The notes: a model not told the origin generated them from the sequence alone. Shown: positions 8,941 through 17,941, counted from the first letter of the stretch. The stretch: 64,000 bases of DNA from Paenibacillus ginsengihumi DSM 21568 (GCF_000380965.1 NZ_KB905551.1:1-64000), one strand, 5' to 3'. Program-made: numbers and translations.

Positions 8941-9828
8941 CTAATTCGCGATGCGCGACCAGATCGAGCGGACATAGGCCAGCGATTCCTTGCGGCTGTT
9001 CGGCCCGGCGGCCGACATGCATTCCGCCGAGACTCTTCCGCGGTAGCCGCTTTCCTCGAGCGCCCGCAGCAGCGATTCCAGGTCGACCGGCTCGGACGCG
9101 CTGCCGTTCGGAAATCCGCGGTCCCGCTCCGCATAATGGACGTGAATGAGGCGGCCGCTCGCAACGGCGCGCAAAATGACGCCAAAGGGCTCGCGCTCCA
9201 GGGTCATATGGTATGCATCCGCCAGCACCTGGATGCGGGGGAGATTCACCGCATCGGCCAGCTCGAGCGCTTCCGCAACCGTATTGATTATATTGCTCTC
9301 TCCCCGGTTCAGCGGCTCGATGGCAATCTGCAGGTTATGCCCTTCGGCCAGTTCGTTGCACAGGCGCAGAAACTGCCTGATCTGCTCCATCGCCTGCTCA
9401 AGCGGATAACCGTCCGGCACGGTGCGGGCCGCGCCGCTGCCGAAGACGATCACTTCGCCGCCGGAAGCGGCTACCCGGCTCATCGCCAGCTCCACATAGC
9501 TGCGGATCGCTGCCGGATCGGCGTCCGGCCCCGTCAGCCGGACCGCCGGCGGGATGAAGCTGTTAAATACGGGAATCGAACGGCCCGTTTCGCGCAGCCA
9601 TGCGCACCAGCGGACGAACGCTTCCTCGGATAACGCCGTCAGCGAGCCGACGGTCAGCTCCGCAAAGTCGTAGCCTTCCCGCCATATCGCTTCCACTTCC
9701 GCGGCCAGCCGCGCCGCCGGATCGGATTCGCTAACCGCTGCGGCCGCCGTGCCGCCCTGCGGCATGAACGTGCCTGCCGTCAGGCAGCAGCCAAGCGGCA
9801 GACGGGCTTCGCGTTGGGTCTGGCTCAT
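8941..9828 (-). CDS. sugar phosphate isomerase/epimerase family TIM-barrel protein
   Basis: 295 residues of the xylose-isomerase-like / AP endonuclease 2 fold: IAIEPLNRGESN and VLADAYHMTLE carry the acidic and histidine metal ligands usual for this family, and VHYAERDRG supplies a further His. Members isomerise or epimerise keto sugars and related compounds. The ATG overlaps the TGA of the upstream Gfo/Idh gene by four bases (ATGA), which implies translational coupling and suggests that the two enzymes act in sequence, for instance oxidation of a sugar then isomerisation. The specific reaction cannot be assigned. Confidence 0.85.
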   Translation of the reverse strand: MSQTQREARLPLGCCLTAGTFMPQGGTAAAAVSESDPAARLAAEVEAIWREGYDFAELTVGSLTALSEEAFVRWCAWLRETGRSIPVFNSFIPPAVRLTGPDADPAAIRSYVELAMSRVAASGGEVIVFGSGAARTVPDGYPLEQAMEQIRQFLRLCNELAEGHNLQIAIEPLNRGESNIINTVAEALELADAVNLPRIQVLADAYHMTLEREPFGVILRAVASGRLIHVHYAERDRGFPNGSASEPVDLESLLRALEESGYRGRVSAECMSAAGPNSRKESLAYVRSIWSRIAN

Positions 9829-10904
9829 ACGCCAACCACCTCCGGTTGATAAGGCAGCGAAATTTCGCGCCCGGACTTTGCCGATTCATACAACGCCTGA
9901 ATAATTTCGACCGCGGCCCGGCCTTCCCGACCCTCGATCAGCGGGGGCCGCCCTTGTATGACGGCGTCGATCATATCCTGCACTTGACCGGCATGCCCCG
10001 TCTTGATTCCGGCCTGCGCGTCCGCCTCCTTCGGGCGGTTCGGCCCGTACAGCTCCAGCACCCGCTTCTCCTCGCTGAAATCGCTGTCGTCGTCCGCCAT
10101 CTTGAACAGGACGATCCGCTGATTGCTCATGTAGATGGAGCCTTTGGCGCCGTGAATCTGCACCGATACCTCAAGCCCCGGATAAGCGCAGGTCGTGCCG
10201 ATCAGCGTGCCGATCGCTCCGTTCTCGAAGGTGACGGCGGCCACGGCCGTATCTTCCGTCTCAATGTCATGCGTATACGTGCCGGTCTTGGCGAAGATCG
10301 AGCTCACGGGGCCCATCAGCCACTGCATCAGATCGACGGTGTGCACCGTCTGGTTCATGATCGCGCCGCCGCCGTCCATCGCCCACGTGCCTCTCCAGCC
10401 GCCGTTTTTGCGGTAGTAGCTGTCCTCTCTGTACCATTTCAAATGAAAATTGCAGGTGATCAGCTTGCCCATGCGGCCGCTGTCGATCGTCTCCTTGACG
10501 AACCGGTAAGCGGGCGCCAGGCGGCTCTGGAATACGCAGCCGAGCAGCCGCCGCTCTTCCTCGGCGACGGCCAGCATCTCGTCGATCCGCTCCAGGCGGA
10601 TTTCGAGCGGCTTCTCCGTCAAGACATGCTTGCCGGCTTTCATCGCCTTGATCGCGTGGTCGCGATGCATCCCGCTCGGCGTGCAAATGCTGACGGCGGC
10701 GATGTCCGGCCGCCTCAGCATCTCGTCGAACGACGTATAGCGGTTCTCGGGAGCGATTCCGTATTCGTCTCCTACCCGATGCAGCGTCGCCTCGTGAATA
10801 TCGCAAATGGCCACAAACGCGCAGCCGTCCGCCTTCAGCGCGCCGGACACGTGGCTGCGGCCTACGCCGAGCCCGAATACGCCATAGCCAATTTTTTCTG
10901 TCAT
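9825..10904 (-). CDS. Gfo/Idh/MocA family oxidoreductase
   Basis: 359 residues. An N-terminal Rossmann fold (GYGVFGLGVGRSH, residues about 5-17) binds NAD(P), and the family signature HVLTEKPLE near residue 95 carries the Lys that usually takes part in hydride transfer. The C-terminal alpha/beta domain, including NQTVHTVDLMQWLMG, supplies the substrate site. The ATG follows GGAGGATTGGAAGCAG. Four-base overlap with the downstream isomerase gene, 20-base gap from the upstream solute-binding protein gene. It probably oxidises a hydroxyl of a sugar released by the glycosidases in the cluster. A second, distinct family member is at 35301-36587. Confidence 0.9.
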   Translation of the reverse strand: MTEKIGYGVFGLGVGRSHVSGALKADGCAFVAICDIHEATLHRVGDEYGIAPENRYTSFDEMLRRPDIAAVSICTPSGMHRDHAIKAMKAGKHVLTEKPLEIRLERIDEMLAVAEEERRLLGCVFQSRLAPAYRFVKETIDSGRMGKLITCNFHLKWYREDSYYRKNGGWRGTWAMDGGGAIMNQTVHTVDLMQWLMGPVSSIFAKTGTYTHDIETEDTAVAAVTFENGAIGTLIGTTCAYPGLEVSVQIHGAKGSIYMSNQRIVLFKMADDDSDFSEEKRVLELYGPNRPKEADAQAGIKTGHAGQVQDMIDAVIQGRPPLIEGREGRAAVEIIQALYESAKSGREISLPYQPEVVGV

Positions 10905-10924
10905 CTGCTTCCAATCCTCCGTCG

Positions 10925-12244
10925 TTATGGGCTTGCCGCCTCGATCGCTTTGTTCGCTTCTTCCTCAGCCTGGCGAAGGGCGGTATTGAGGTCGATCCGG
11001 CCTGCGGCGAGGTCGGGCAGCTTACTCGTCAGCGCCGTTTCCGCCGTTTTCTCGAAAGCTGTCTTCGGAGAGATCGGCGCGAACTTGTTGTAGTAAGCGG
11101 CGGCCAAATTCTTATCCTTGTGAATGCTGTTCTGGCCGAACGCCTTGCGAATCTCGGGATTGTTCAGCACCGTGAGTCCGCCGCGCTTGGACACCTCGAG
11201 CTGGTATTCGTCGGATACGAGGTACTTGAGCACCTCGAAGGCCTGCTCCTTGTGCTGCGCGAACGACGGTATGGCCCAATAAACCGGGTACTGCTGGCTG
11301 CCGACCCCCGGCTGATCCTCCATCGTCGGATAGGCCGCCATATCCCAATCGAACGGAACCGGATTGGGACTTACGACCTGCCAATCGGAAAATACCCCGA
11401 GGATGGCAAGCTCCTGCGTCTTCAGCCACTCTGCGGAATAAGGAAGCTTGCCGCCCAAATCGTCCATTTTGGAGCGATACAGCGAATCCTCCGCCGGCTT
11501 CAGGATCGGTTCGAGTATTCGCCGCCACCGCTCATCGCTGTAAGTCGATTTCAGCGTCGCCGGATCGACAAAAGGCAAGGAATACGCGTTCATTCGCATG
11601 CTGTGGCTAGGGGAAACGGCCAGGCCGACGATTTTTTGGCCCCCATCGCTTCGGTTCAGCTTCGCTGCGACAGCGTATACTTCTTCCCAGGTCATGCCGT
11701 CCTTCAGGTAAGGCACGCCGAATTTGTCGAACAACTCCTTATTGTAGTAAAGCGACATGCCGTTCGTCGTAACCGGCAAGCCCCAGATTTCGCCGTTGCC
11801 GTTCTGCCGAAGCGCATCGATGAGCGTCGGTTCAAAACGGTTCAAATCGACGCCGTGCTGTTTGATCAGCTCCGTCAAGTCGTACTGCGCCTGATTCCTG
11901 GGCAAGGTAGAGAAAAAGGTGCCGATGGATTCGTAGTAGAGATCGATATTGACGCCCGCCAAAATCAGATTCTCGAGCTTGCTGCCTTCCCCTTCACGCG
12001 GATTAATGTACTTGATCGCGATATGAGGGAACTTCTGGCGAATAAATTCCGCGTAATTTTTCTCGAACTCGTCGTTGTTCGTCCCGCCCGCGGAATAGAT
12101 GGTGAGCTCCACCGGTTCTCCGCCTGTCGCTTGCGGCTGTCCGTCCGGTTCCCCGGGATTCGGCGATGCCGAATCGCTGTTCGAACAGCCGGCGAGAAAC
12201 ATCGCAAGGATCGTGCCCGATAATGCCGCCGACGCCTTATTCAT
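10925..12244 (-). CDS. extracellular solute-binding lipoprotein of a sugar ABC importer
   Basis: 439 residues with a lipoprotein signal ending FLAGC at about residue 19, followed by a Ser/Pro-rich linker. The fold matches family 1 solute-binding proteins (YYNKELFDKFGVPY, DGMTWEEVYA, SDERWRRILEPIL). It is a clear paralogue of the protein at 1182-2495. GGGAGGTCAGGGAG precedes the ATG. The gene sits inside the glycosidase operon between the six-hairpin glycosidase-like gene and the oxidoreductase, yet no permease is present, so it must work with permeases encoded at another locus or share those of another importer. The ligand is probably an oligosaccharide that the operon's enzymes then cut. Confidence 0.92.
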   Translation of the reverse strand: MNKASAALSGTILAMFLAGCSNSDSASPNPGEPDGQPQATGGEPVELTIYSAGGTNNDEFEKNYAEFIRQKFPHIAIKYINPREGEGSKLENLILAGVNIDLYYESIGTFFSTLPRNQAQYDLTELIKQHGVDLNRFEPTLIDALRQNGNGEIWGLPVTTNGMSLYYNKELFDKFGVPYLKDGMTWEEVYAVAAKLNRSDGGQKIVGLAVSPSHSMRMNAYSLPFVDPATLKSTYSDERWRRILEPILKPAEDSLYRSKMDDLGGKLPYSAEWLKTQELAILGVFSDWQVVSPNPVPFDWDMAAYPTMEDQPGVGSQQYPVYWAIPSFAQHKEQAFEVLKYLVSDEYQLEVSKRGGLTVLNNPEIRKAFGQNSIHKDKNLAAAYYNKFAPISPKTAFEKTAETALTSKLPDLAAGRIDLNTALRQAEEEANKAIEAASP

Positions 12245-12308
12245 CTCCCTGACCTCCCCAAGTGGCTGTACTCTTCAATTCGCTGTACTCTCCAAGTACA
12301 GCACCAGA

Positions 12309-14375
12309 CTACATCCAGGCGTTCAAGCCTTCCCAGCGCACCTTCCAGCTGCCGTCGGCGGGGAAGCCTGGCGCGTGGCTCTTGGGCCCGCCCTGCCAGC
12401 CGCAGGCCATCATAGCGACGGCGGTCAACAGTCCGCCGTTGCCCGGCAAATAAGCCAGGAGGCCCGGGCGCTGGTAATTGTGTCCGTTCGGAAGGTACGT
12501 ATTCTTCGTGACATCCATCATCAGCATATCGACGGCCAGTTCGCCTTCCCCGAGCCGCGCGGCAGTCATCGCCGCCATCGGGTAGTCCCAGCCCCACGTC
12601 GTCTCCCACTGCCACGATGCCTTAACGCGCAGCAACGTGCGGCGCATCGTCTCGGGATCGACCATTTTGCCGGGAAGCATGCCGAGGGCGCCGAGCATGG
12701 ACGGATGATCGCGGTTGTTGCGATCGGAATACGAATTCGGACAATTCTCGTGAGCGAGATAGACGCCGTCCTTGACGGGCAGCGGCGACAGCCTGCTGCA
12801 CACGTCCTTCCAGCGGGCCGGAATCTCCCTGCCCATCCGCTCCGCCCAGGCCATCGCCGTCTCGAGACCGTGGCGCCAATACTCCAGCTCGTAGGTCGGG
12901 TTCCACGTCTCCGCCGCCTTATGCAGCTCCTGGGCCGGGATCAGCGGCGGCCCCAGCACGTAGCGCCCGCCCGCCTCGTCCCATTCGGCGAAGGAGGCCA
13001 TAAATTCCGCCGATTCGAGCACGATGTCGCCGTATCTCCGCAGCGTCTCCTCCGTCGGCTTCGCCAAATAGAGCAGCTCCGCCATGACGATGGGGTGCGG
13101 CTGCTGCCAGATGAGCAGCGTCGCGATCGGCGAAGGGCTCTGATCGCCTTCGGGGCCGATCATCTTCGGCCAGCGCGCGCCGGTATAGCCTTGCGATTCG
13201 GCGAGCTCCCGCGCCTTCGGCAAAATCGCGTTGTACCAGTCCATACTGCGCTCCAGCAGCTGCGGCCTGCCCCACAGCGGAAAATGAAACGCGTGCCACC
13301 AGTGCATCTCCAGATGCGGCTTGCCGAACCAGCTGTTGTAGAGCAGCCCCGTCTCCTGCGGCGGCATCGAGCCGGCGGAATGGATCGCCGTCAAATACTG
13401 CGACAGCACGATTCGGCGCTCCAGCTCGTGCGCCCGCGGATCGCGGCTGCCGGCCAGCTCCACGGCGCCGCCTCCCTGCCAAAACCGCTCCCAATGGGCG
13501 GCGCTTGCGCGCAGCGTCTCCTCAAGCGACGTCAGCGCAGGCTCCGTTTCCCGCCGCGCGAAGGCGACGACCAGCTCCAGCTTGTCGGAATCGCCCGCCG
13601 GCCGCAGCGCGAAGGCGTGCGTCCCTTCCTGCGCCAGCTCGCCCTGCGACCAGCGCACAGCCATGCGGTAGCCGTCGTCGTCCATCGCGCGCTCGAACAG
13701 CGCGGTCCGCTCCGCCGCATGCCTGCATTCGGTGCGGTGCGTGTCGTCGCCCTCCCAATTCAGCGCAATGGTCTTATCCCAGCTGCGCGACGTCATGCCC
13801 GGCGCCGGGAAGCGGATCGATACAGCCAATCGGCCTTCGGCGAGCAGCGGGCTTTCCACGGCGACGCCGAGCTGGTCCGCATCCGGATGGCAGACGGTCC
13901 GCACCTTCACCGGATGTCCCTGAATGCGGAATTGGCTGTACAGCACGCCGGTCCACAGCTCATGCGTCTGCTCGATGTCCGTCGCCGCATCCGCGGTCAA
14001 GCGCTCTCCTTCCTTCGACGTGAACACGAAGCCGATCTGCCCGAGCTGCAGGCGGTGCGGATTTTGCCTCAGCCAATGGTAAGGCTCTTCGCGGTCCTCG
14101 GCGTGAACGGGATAGCCGCCCTTCTGCTTCGCCTCGTCGCGATACTGCATGCGAACATCCTGGAGCGTCCAGACGTTCTTGCCCCCGGAGGAATGCCAGG
14201 CCCACTGCGTCTGCGTGCCGAGCGGCGCCTCGTATCGTTCCGGAAACGTTTGCAAACCAGTAAAGTCCGCCGTAAAAGCAAACTCGCCGTTGCCGACGGA
14301 CAACGGGGATAATGGTTCGATTCCGCGGATCACCGGATGATGCCGGCTGACCAGCGATTTACGGTCTATTTTCAA
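12309..14375 (-). CDS. six-hairpin glycosidase-like protein
   Basis: 688 residues. TTG start at 14375 with a very good GAGGAGG site. The N-terminal part is beta-rich (SVGNGEFAFTADFTGLQTF near residue 26), and the remainder looks like an (alpha/alpha)6 barrel with HWWHAFHFPLWGRP and WQWETTWGWDYPM, features of GH65/GH95-clan glycosidases and related phosphorylases. I do not recognise a named family, so the call rests on fold-level resemblance and context. It is the first gene of the glycan operon and divergent from an AraC regulator at 14605. It is probably an intracellular glycosidase or phosphorylase; catalytic residues not identified. Confidence 0.65.
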   Translation of the reverse strand: MKIDRKSLVSRHHPVIRGIEPLSPLSVGNGEFAFTADFTGLQTFPERYEAPLGTQTQWAWHSSGGKNVWTLQDVRMQYRDEAKQKGGYPVHAEDREEPYHWLRQNPHRLQLGQIGFVFTSKEGERLTADAATDIEQTHELWTGVLYSQFRIQGHPVKVRTVCHPDADQLGVAVESPLLAEGRLAVSIRFPAPGMTSRSWDKTIALNWEGDDTHRTECRHAAERTALFERAMDDDGYRMAVRWSQGELAQEGTHAFALRPAGDSDKLELVVAFARRETEPALTSLEETLRASAAHWERFWQGGGAVELAGSRDPRAHELERRIVLSQYLTAIHSAGSMPPQETGLLYNSWFGKPHLEMHWWHAFHFPLWGRPQLLERSMDWYNAILPKARELAESQGYTGARWPKMIGPEGDQSPSPIATLLIWQQPHPIVMAELLYLAKPTEETLRRYGDIVLESAEFMASFAEWDEAGGRYVLGPPLIPAQELHKAAETWNPTYELEYWRHGLETAMAWAERMGREIPARWKDVCSRLSPLPVKDGVYLAHENCPNSYSDRNNRDHPSMLGALGMLPGKMVDPETMRRTLLRVKASWQWETTWGWDYPMAAMTAARLGEGELAVDMLMMDVTKNTYLPNGHNYQRPGLLAYLPGNGGLLTAVAMMACGWQGGPKSHAPGFPADGSWKVRWEGLNAWM
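14241..14254. promoter_or_regulatory. cre-like catabolite repression site inside the first gene of the glycan operon
   Basis: CGGAAACGTTTGCA matches the CcpA cre consensus TGNAANCGNTTNCA at 13 of 14 positions by eye. It lies about 120 bases inside the coding region of the operon's first gene, where cre sites can act as a transcriptional roadblock. A match of this quality can arise by chance. Confidence 0.35.
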
Positions 14376-14604
14376 TGGAATAAGTCCTCCTCGTCATCTC
14401 TTCTGGCGCTGCACACGGCTTGTGCGCGCTGATCGTTTTCCCGACAGTAATTTCATTATAACAGGTCCTGTTTTCGCGATATGGGGGAAACACTTTATAT
14501 TTATAGGGGATATACCTTTTTTTTATGGGAGAGATAGCGATATAATGATAGTCAAGCATGCTGCAAATTGGAGATGGAGCATATCGGAGGTGCTTGGAGG
14601 GGTT

Positions 14605-15486
14605 ATGGATAAGCCTGTTTTTCTCTCGCATCAGCGTTTTCGGCCAGGCATGAACGTGTTCGTCAACCGGGCGTTCGAAGCGTTCAATATTCCCCAGCAT
14701 ACCCATGACGCGATCGAGATCAGCTTCGTTGTTGAAGGGACCGGTTATCAGTTTATTAACGATACCGTCGTTCGCGTCAAGCGCGGCGATATTTATTTGC
14801 TGCCGATCGGAACATCTCACGTCTATCGGCCGACCTCGCCGGACAAGGTTCGTTCGCTCGGCATCATCAACTGCGTCTTCCGGCTCGAGGCGCTGAAGCC
14901 GTTCGGCGACTTCCCTCCTCCCGGCACGGAGCTGCACGACGCGCTGTACTGCCCGTCGAAGCTGAGCAGGCCCTGGTTTCACCATTACGATAAAAATAGC
15001 GCTTTCACAGAACTTTTCCTATCGCTCTTGTCGGAATACCGCCAGCGGCAACCGGGATACGAGGCCGTCGTCCAGGCGCTGTTCATCCAGTTGATTGCGC
15101 AGCTGCATCGCGCTCTGCTGAACTCGACGGCGTCCGTCAACAGCCGCAGCAAGGTGCAGGAAGCGATCCGCTACATCAAGCGCAATTATCAAGGCAATAT
15201 TACGCTGAAGCAGGTAGCGGAGTATTCTTTCCTCAGCGAAAGTCACCTGCAAAAGCTGTTCAAGCAGGCAACCGGCGTTTCGTTCATCTCGTATGTGCAA
15301 AACTTGCGGGTGCAGCGGTGCTGCGAGCTGCTTAAGACGACCGGCATGACCGTCCAGCAGATCGCCGGGGCCGTCGGCTATCAGGATATGAAATATTTCC
15401 ATTCGCTGTTCCGGCAGCGGACAGGCATGACGCCCCAGGAGTACCGCAAGCACGGCGAGACGATGGCAGTGTTGGACGAGCATTGA
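14605..15486 (+). CDS. AraC family transcriptional regulator with cupin sensor domain
   Basis: 293 residues from the ATG at 14605, chosen because GGAGGGG lies directly upstream; longer in-frame openings have no such site. The N-terminal half is a cupin (AraC-type arabinose-binding) domain including a PQHTHDAIEISFV motif and GDIYLLPIGTSH. The C-terminal 100 residues hold the two helix-turn-helix motifs (LKQVAEYSFLSESHLQKLF, then VQQIAGAVGYQDMKYFHSLF) and the closing TGMTPQEYRK. It is divergent from the glycan operon starting at 14375, with 229 bases between the two starts, so it is probably that operon's activator, responding to a sugar. Confidence 0.92.
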   Translation: MDKPVFLSHQRFRPGMNVFVNRAFEAFNIPQHTHDAIEISFVVEGTGYQFINDTVVRVKRGDIYLLPIGTSHVYRPTSPDKVRSLGIINCVFRLEALKPFGDFPPPGTELHDALYCPSKLSRPWFHHYDKNSAFTELFLSLLSEYRQRQPGYEAVVQALFIQLIAQLHRALLNSTASVNSRSKVQEAIRYIKRNYQGNITLKQVAEYSFLSESHLQKLFKQATGVSFISYVQNLRVQRCCELLKTTGMTVQQIAGAVGYQDMKYFHSLFRQRTGMTPQEYRKHGETMAVLDEH

Positions 15487-15558
15487 CGTTACCTGTGTCT
15501 CGTAAGCCCCTCGTCCTGCCGCTTCGATCATCGCCGCGCGCCTTCATCGTCCCGCGCT

Positions 15559-16464
15559 TCAAGCCCGCTCCCCGATCGCGGTATTTGCTGCCGGCAGCGC
15601 CCTCTTTCCTTTTCGCAGGGAGGTCCAGGTATAAATAATCAACGCTAGCCAAATGAGCGAAAAGCTGATCATATGCGCGCCGGTAAACGATTCTTTGAAA
15701 AAGACGATGCCCAGCAGCAGCGTGAGCGTCGGGCCGATATATTGAATAAAGCCGACCGTACTGAGCGAAAGCCGCTTGGCCGCCTGCGCGAACCAGAACA
15801 GCGGCGTTGCCGTCGCGACCCCGGCGAGCAGCAGCGCGAGAAGGCGGGGCGCAGGCAGGCTGCCGGCCGTCGCCGTTCCTGTGCTGTGGATGAACAGCAG
15901 GTAGAGCAGCGCCAGCGGCAGGACGACGGCGGTCTCGCCGATGAGCGCGATCATCGGGTCGAGGGAGAACGCTTTTTTCGTCAGTCCGTACAGCCCGAAC
16001 GACGCCGCCAGCGCCAGCGAAATCCAGGGCACGCTGCCGAGCTGCGCGGCCATCACGACGACGCCGATCAAGGCGATGCCGATGGCCAGCCATTGGCCGA
16101 TGCCCGGCCTTTCCTTCAAAAAGGCGATGCCCAGCGCCACATTGATCAGCGGGTTAATGTAATAGCCTAGACTCGTATCGATGACATGTCCGTTGTTGAC
16201 CGCCCAAATAAAAAGCACCCAGTTGGTGCTGATAAGCAGCGAGCCTGCCCCGATCACCGCCAGCTTCTTCCGGTCGGCCAGCGCCGCCAGCGCTTCCTTC
16301 CACCGTCTGCCGATGATGCACAGCAGCGCCACGAAAGCGAACGACCATACGACGCGATGCGCCAATATTTCCCAAGCGGAGGCCGAATGAAACAAATTCC
16401 AGTAGAGCGGCAGCAGCCCCCATACCAGATAAGCCAAGACGGCATACATAAAACCGGCGTTCAT
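15559..16464 (-). CDS. rarD: EamA-family permease RarD
   Basis: 301 residues with ten predicted hydrophobic segments and the RarD-specific opening (YLVWGLLPLYWNL near residue 13) and WAVNNGHVIDTSLGYYINPL region. RarD belongs to the drug/metabolite transporter superfamily; E. coli RarD was named for chloramphenicol sensitivity but its natural substrate is unknown. The gene is alone on the minus strand, converging on the AraC gene at 14605. The C-terminus is a short basic tail. Family recognition is good; the transported compound is unknown. Confidence 0.9.
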   Translation of the reverse strand: MNAGFMYAVLAYLVWGLLPLYWNLFHSASAWEILAHRVVWSFAFVALLCIIGRRWKEALAALADRKKLAVIGAGSLLISTNWVLFIWAVNNGHVIDTSLGYYINPLINVALGIAFLKERPGIGQWLAIGIALIGVVVMAAQLGSVPWISLALAASFGLYGLTKKAFSLDPMIALIGETAVVLPLALLYLLFIHSTGTATAGSLPAPRLLALLLAGVATATPLFWFAQAAKRLSLSTVGFIQYIGPTLTLLLGIVFFKESFTGAHMISFSLIWLALIIYTWTSLRKGKRALPAANTAIGERA

Positions 16465-16795
16465 TGCAAAATCCCTTCTTCTGTATGAAATGTCTGCTTC
16501 GATGGATTATATCACAAATGGTCTGAATCGTCTGCCATTCGTCCTCCATTACCGCGGCTTACTCGTTCAACAAACAAAAAAAGCCTCCTAAACGGAAGTT
16601 TGGAGGCTTGCGCACTGTTCGAGCCAACGGGTTCGCGTCCGGGAAGCGGCCTTATTCGCTGGCTGAATCATCTACGGATTTTCACCTTATTCACGTACTT
16701 TTGCTTTAATCGCGTAACTTTACCTCATTCACGCACTTTTGCCTTGATCGCGTAACTTTATCTCATTCACGCACTTTTGCCTTGATCGCGGGCTT
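16465..16795. other. intergenic, RarD / siderophore ATPase
   Basis: 331 bases holding a strong terminator (16574-16611) and the 38-bp tandem array (16689-16802). No further gene seen. Confidence 0.6.
16574..16611 (-). terminator. rho-independent terminator
   Basis: On the minus strand AAGCCTCCAAAC, loop TTCC, then GTTTAGGAGGCTT (one bulged base) and a TTTTTTGTTTG tail. It lies downstream of the siderophore ATPase gene, beyond the tandem array, and is the likely end of that transcript. Confidence 0.85.
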
Positions 16796-16802
16796 TTATC
16801 TT
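16689..16802. repeat. 38-bp tandem repeat, three copies, overlapping the ATPase stop codon
   Basis: Units start with ATTCACG at 16689, 16727 and 16765 (exact 38-base period) and contain CACTTTTGCCTTGATCGCG. Copies differ by a few bases. The stop codon of the siderophore ABC ATPase gene at 16796 lies within the third copy, so the array begins at the very end of that gene. Confidence 0.85.
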
Positions 16803-17692
16803 GATCCGGCTGCCATCGCAATCTTCGGCTCTTCCTCCGATTTGCCGACAGCGCCTCCCTCTCCTGGGCCTGCTTCGCCCCGTTTGTATGGCGACGCGCT
16901 GTACGGCTGGCCAGCGAGCTCGAACGGAAGGCAGAGCGGAACGCCGGTGCGCGGGTCAGGCACGATATCTGCTTCGATCCCGAATACTTCGCGCAGCACG
17001 TCGGGCGTAACGACCTCCGCAGGGCTTCCTTCGCTGACGACTGTCCCGCGCTTGATTGCGACGACATGATGCGCATAACGGGTCGCATGGTTCAGATCGT
17101 GAACGACCATCACGATGGACCGGCCCTCCTCGCGGTTCAGCCGCTCGAGCAGCTTCAGCACCTCCAGCTGATGGGCCATATCGAGGAACGTCGTCGGCTC
17201 GTCAAGGAACAAAATATCGGTCCCCTGCGCAAGCGCCATCGCAATCCAGGCCCGCTGCCGCTGTCCCCCCGACAGCCGATCGACCGGCCGGTCGGCAAAT
17301 TCCATCATCCCCGTAACGGTTAGCGCGAAGCGGATATGCTCCTTGTCCTCGGCCGACATAGTGCCGAAGCCCTTCTGATGCGGAAAGCGGCCGAAGGAGA
17401 CAAGCTCCGATACGGTGAGCCCGTCGGGCGCCGTCGGGTTTTGCGGCAAAATCGCCAGCTGTTTGGCGACATCCTTGGTGGATTGTTGCGCGATCGACTT
17501 GCCGTCCAAAAAGACGCTGCCGCTCTTCGGCTTCATAATCCGCGCCATCGTCTTCAGGATCGTCGATTTGCCCGAGCCGTTCGCCCCGACGAGCGCCGTA
17601 ATTTTACCGTCGGGAATGCTCAAATTCAGACCGCTGACGATAAGGCTGTCTCCGTAAGCGATATCCAATTGCTTCGTATATAATCGAGGCAT
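16796..17692 (-). CDS. iron-siderophore ABC transporter ATP-binding protein (FecE/FepC type)
   Basis: 298 residues with Walker [10 protein letters not shown] (about 36-44), signature LSGGQRQR and Walker [14 protein letters not shown]. The [18 protein letters not shown] and [13 protein letters not shown] segments are typical of ferric-siderophore and haem importers. The protein drives uptake of a chelated iron complex. Two Fur boxes directly upstream imply repression by iron-loaded Fur. No permease or binding protein is adjacent, so it must serve permeases encoded elsewhere. The last 40 residues are a Gly/Pro/Glu-rich tail not usual in this family, running up to the tandem array at the stop codon. 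Confidence 0.9.
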   Translation of the reverse strand: MPRLYTKQLDIAYGDSLIVSGLNLSIPDGKITALVGANGSGKSTILKTMARIMKPKSGSVFLDGKSIAQQSTKDVAKQLAILPQNPTAPDGLTVSELVSFGRFPHQKGFGTMSAEDKEHIRFALTVTGMMEFADRPVDRLSGGQRQRAWIAMALAQGTDILFLDEPTTFLDMAHQLEVLKLLERLNREEGRSIVMVVHDLNHATRYAHHVVAIKRGTVVSEGSPAEVVTPDVLREVFGIEADIVPDPRTGVPLCLPFELAGQPYSASPYKRGEAGPGEGGAVGKSEEEPKIAMAAGSR

Positions 17693-17744
17693 TGATGTTC
17701 CCCTTCCCTGCCGATTAATATATGGTTATTGACAAGCAAGATAA

Positions 17745-17759
17745 TGATAATCATTTTCA
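17745..17759. promoter_or_regulatory. Fur box 1
   Basis: TGATAATCATTTTCA matches the 7-1-7 Fur operator TGATAATNATTATCA at 14 of 15 positions. It is about 50 bases upstream of the siderophore ATPase start. Read as the classical 19-mer it is GATAATGATAATCATTTTC (17740-17758), 18 of 19. Confidence 0.85.
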
Positions 17760-17770
17760 CCTTGTTTTCA

Positions 17771-17785
17771 TGATAATGATTATCA
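17771..17785. promoter_or_regulatory. Fur box 2
   Basis: TGATAATGATTATCA is a perfect match to the 7-1-7 Fur operator. It is centred 26 bases from box 1, so two Fur dimers could bind this control region. Confidence 0.9.
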
Positions 17786-17891
17786 CTTCAGTTGTCAATC
17801 CATAAATTGGGCGCTTCTGGCGAAAGACGGCCTCGTTATCGGTCGTCGTCTAAGCAAGAAAGACCTTGTTTTCGGCGAAAGCCTTCTTCAT

Positions 17892-17941
17892 TGTGCAAGC
17901 CTCTACTTTGCTGCAGCTGAGGATGCTCGGCCTGCGGTCCC
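17892..17941. repeat. left shared block of the dispersed composite repeat, copy A
   Basis: TGTGCAAGCCTCTACTTTGC and the following 30 bases align with 50073-50121 (about 80 percent identical by eye, one or two single-base gaps). In both places the block is followed by GC-rich short reiterations (CGCGTTAGCG / CGCGTTGGCG type) and then by the 194-bp element. Confidence 0.7.
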
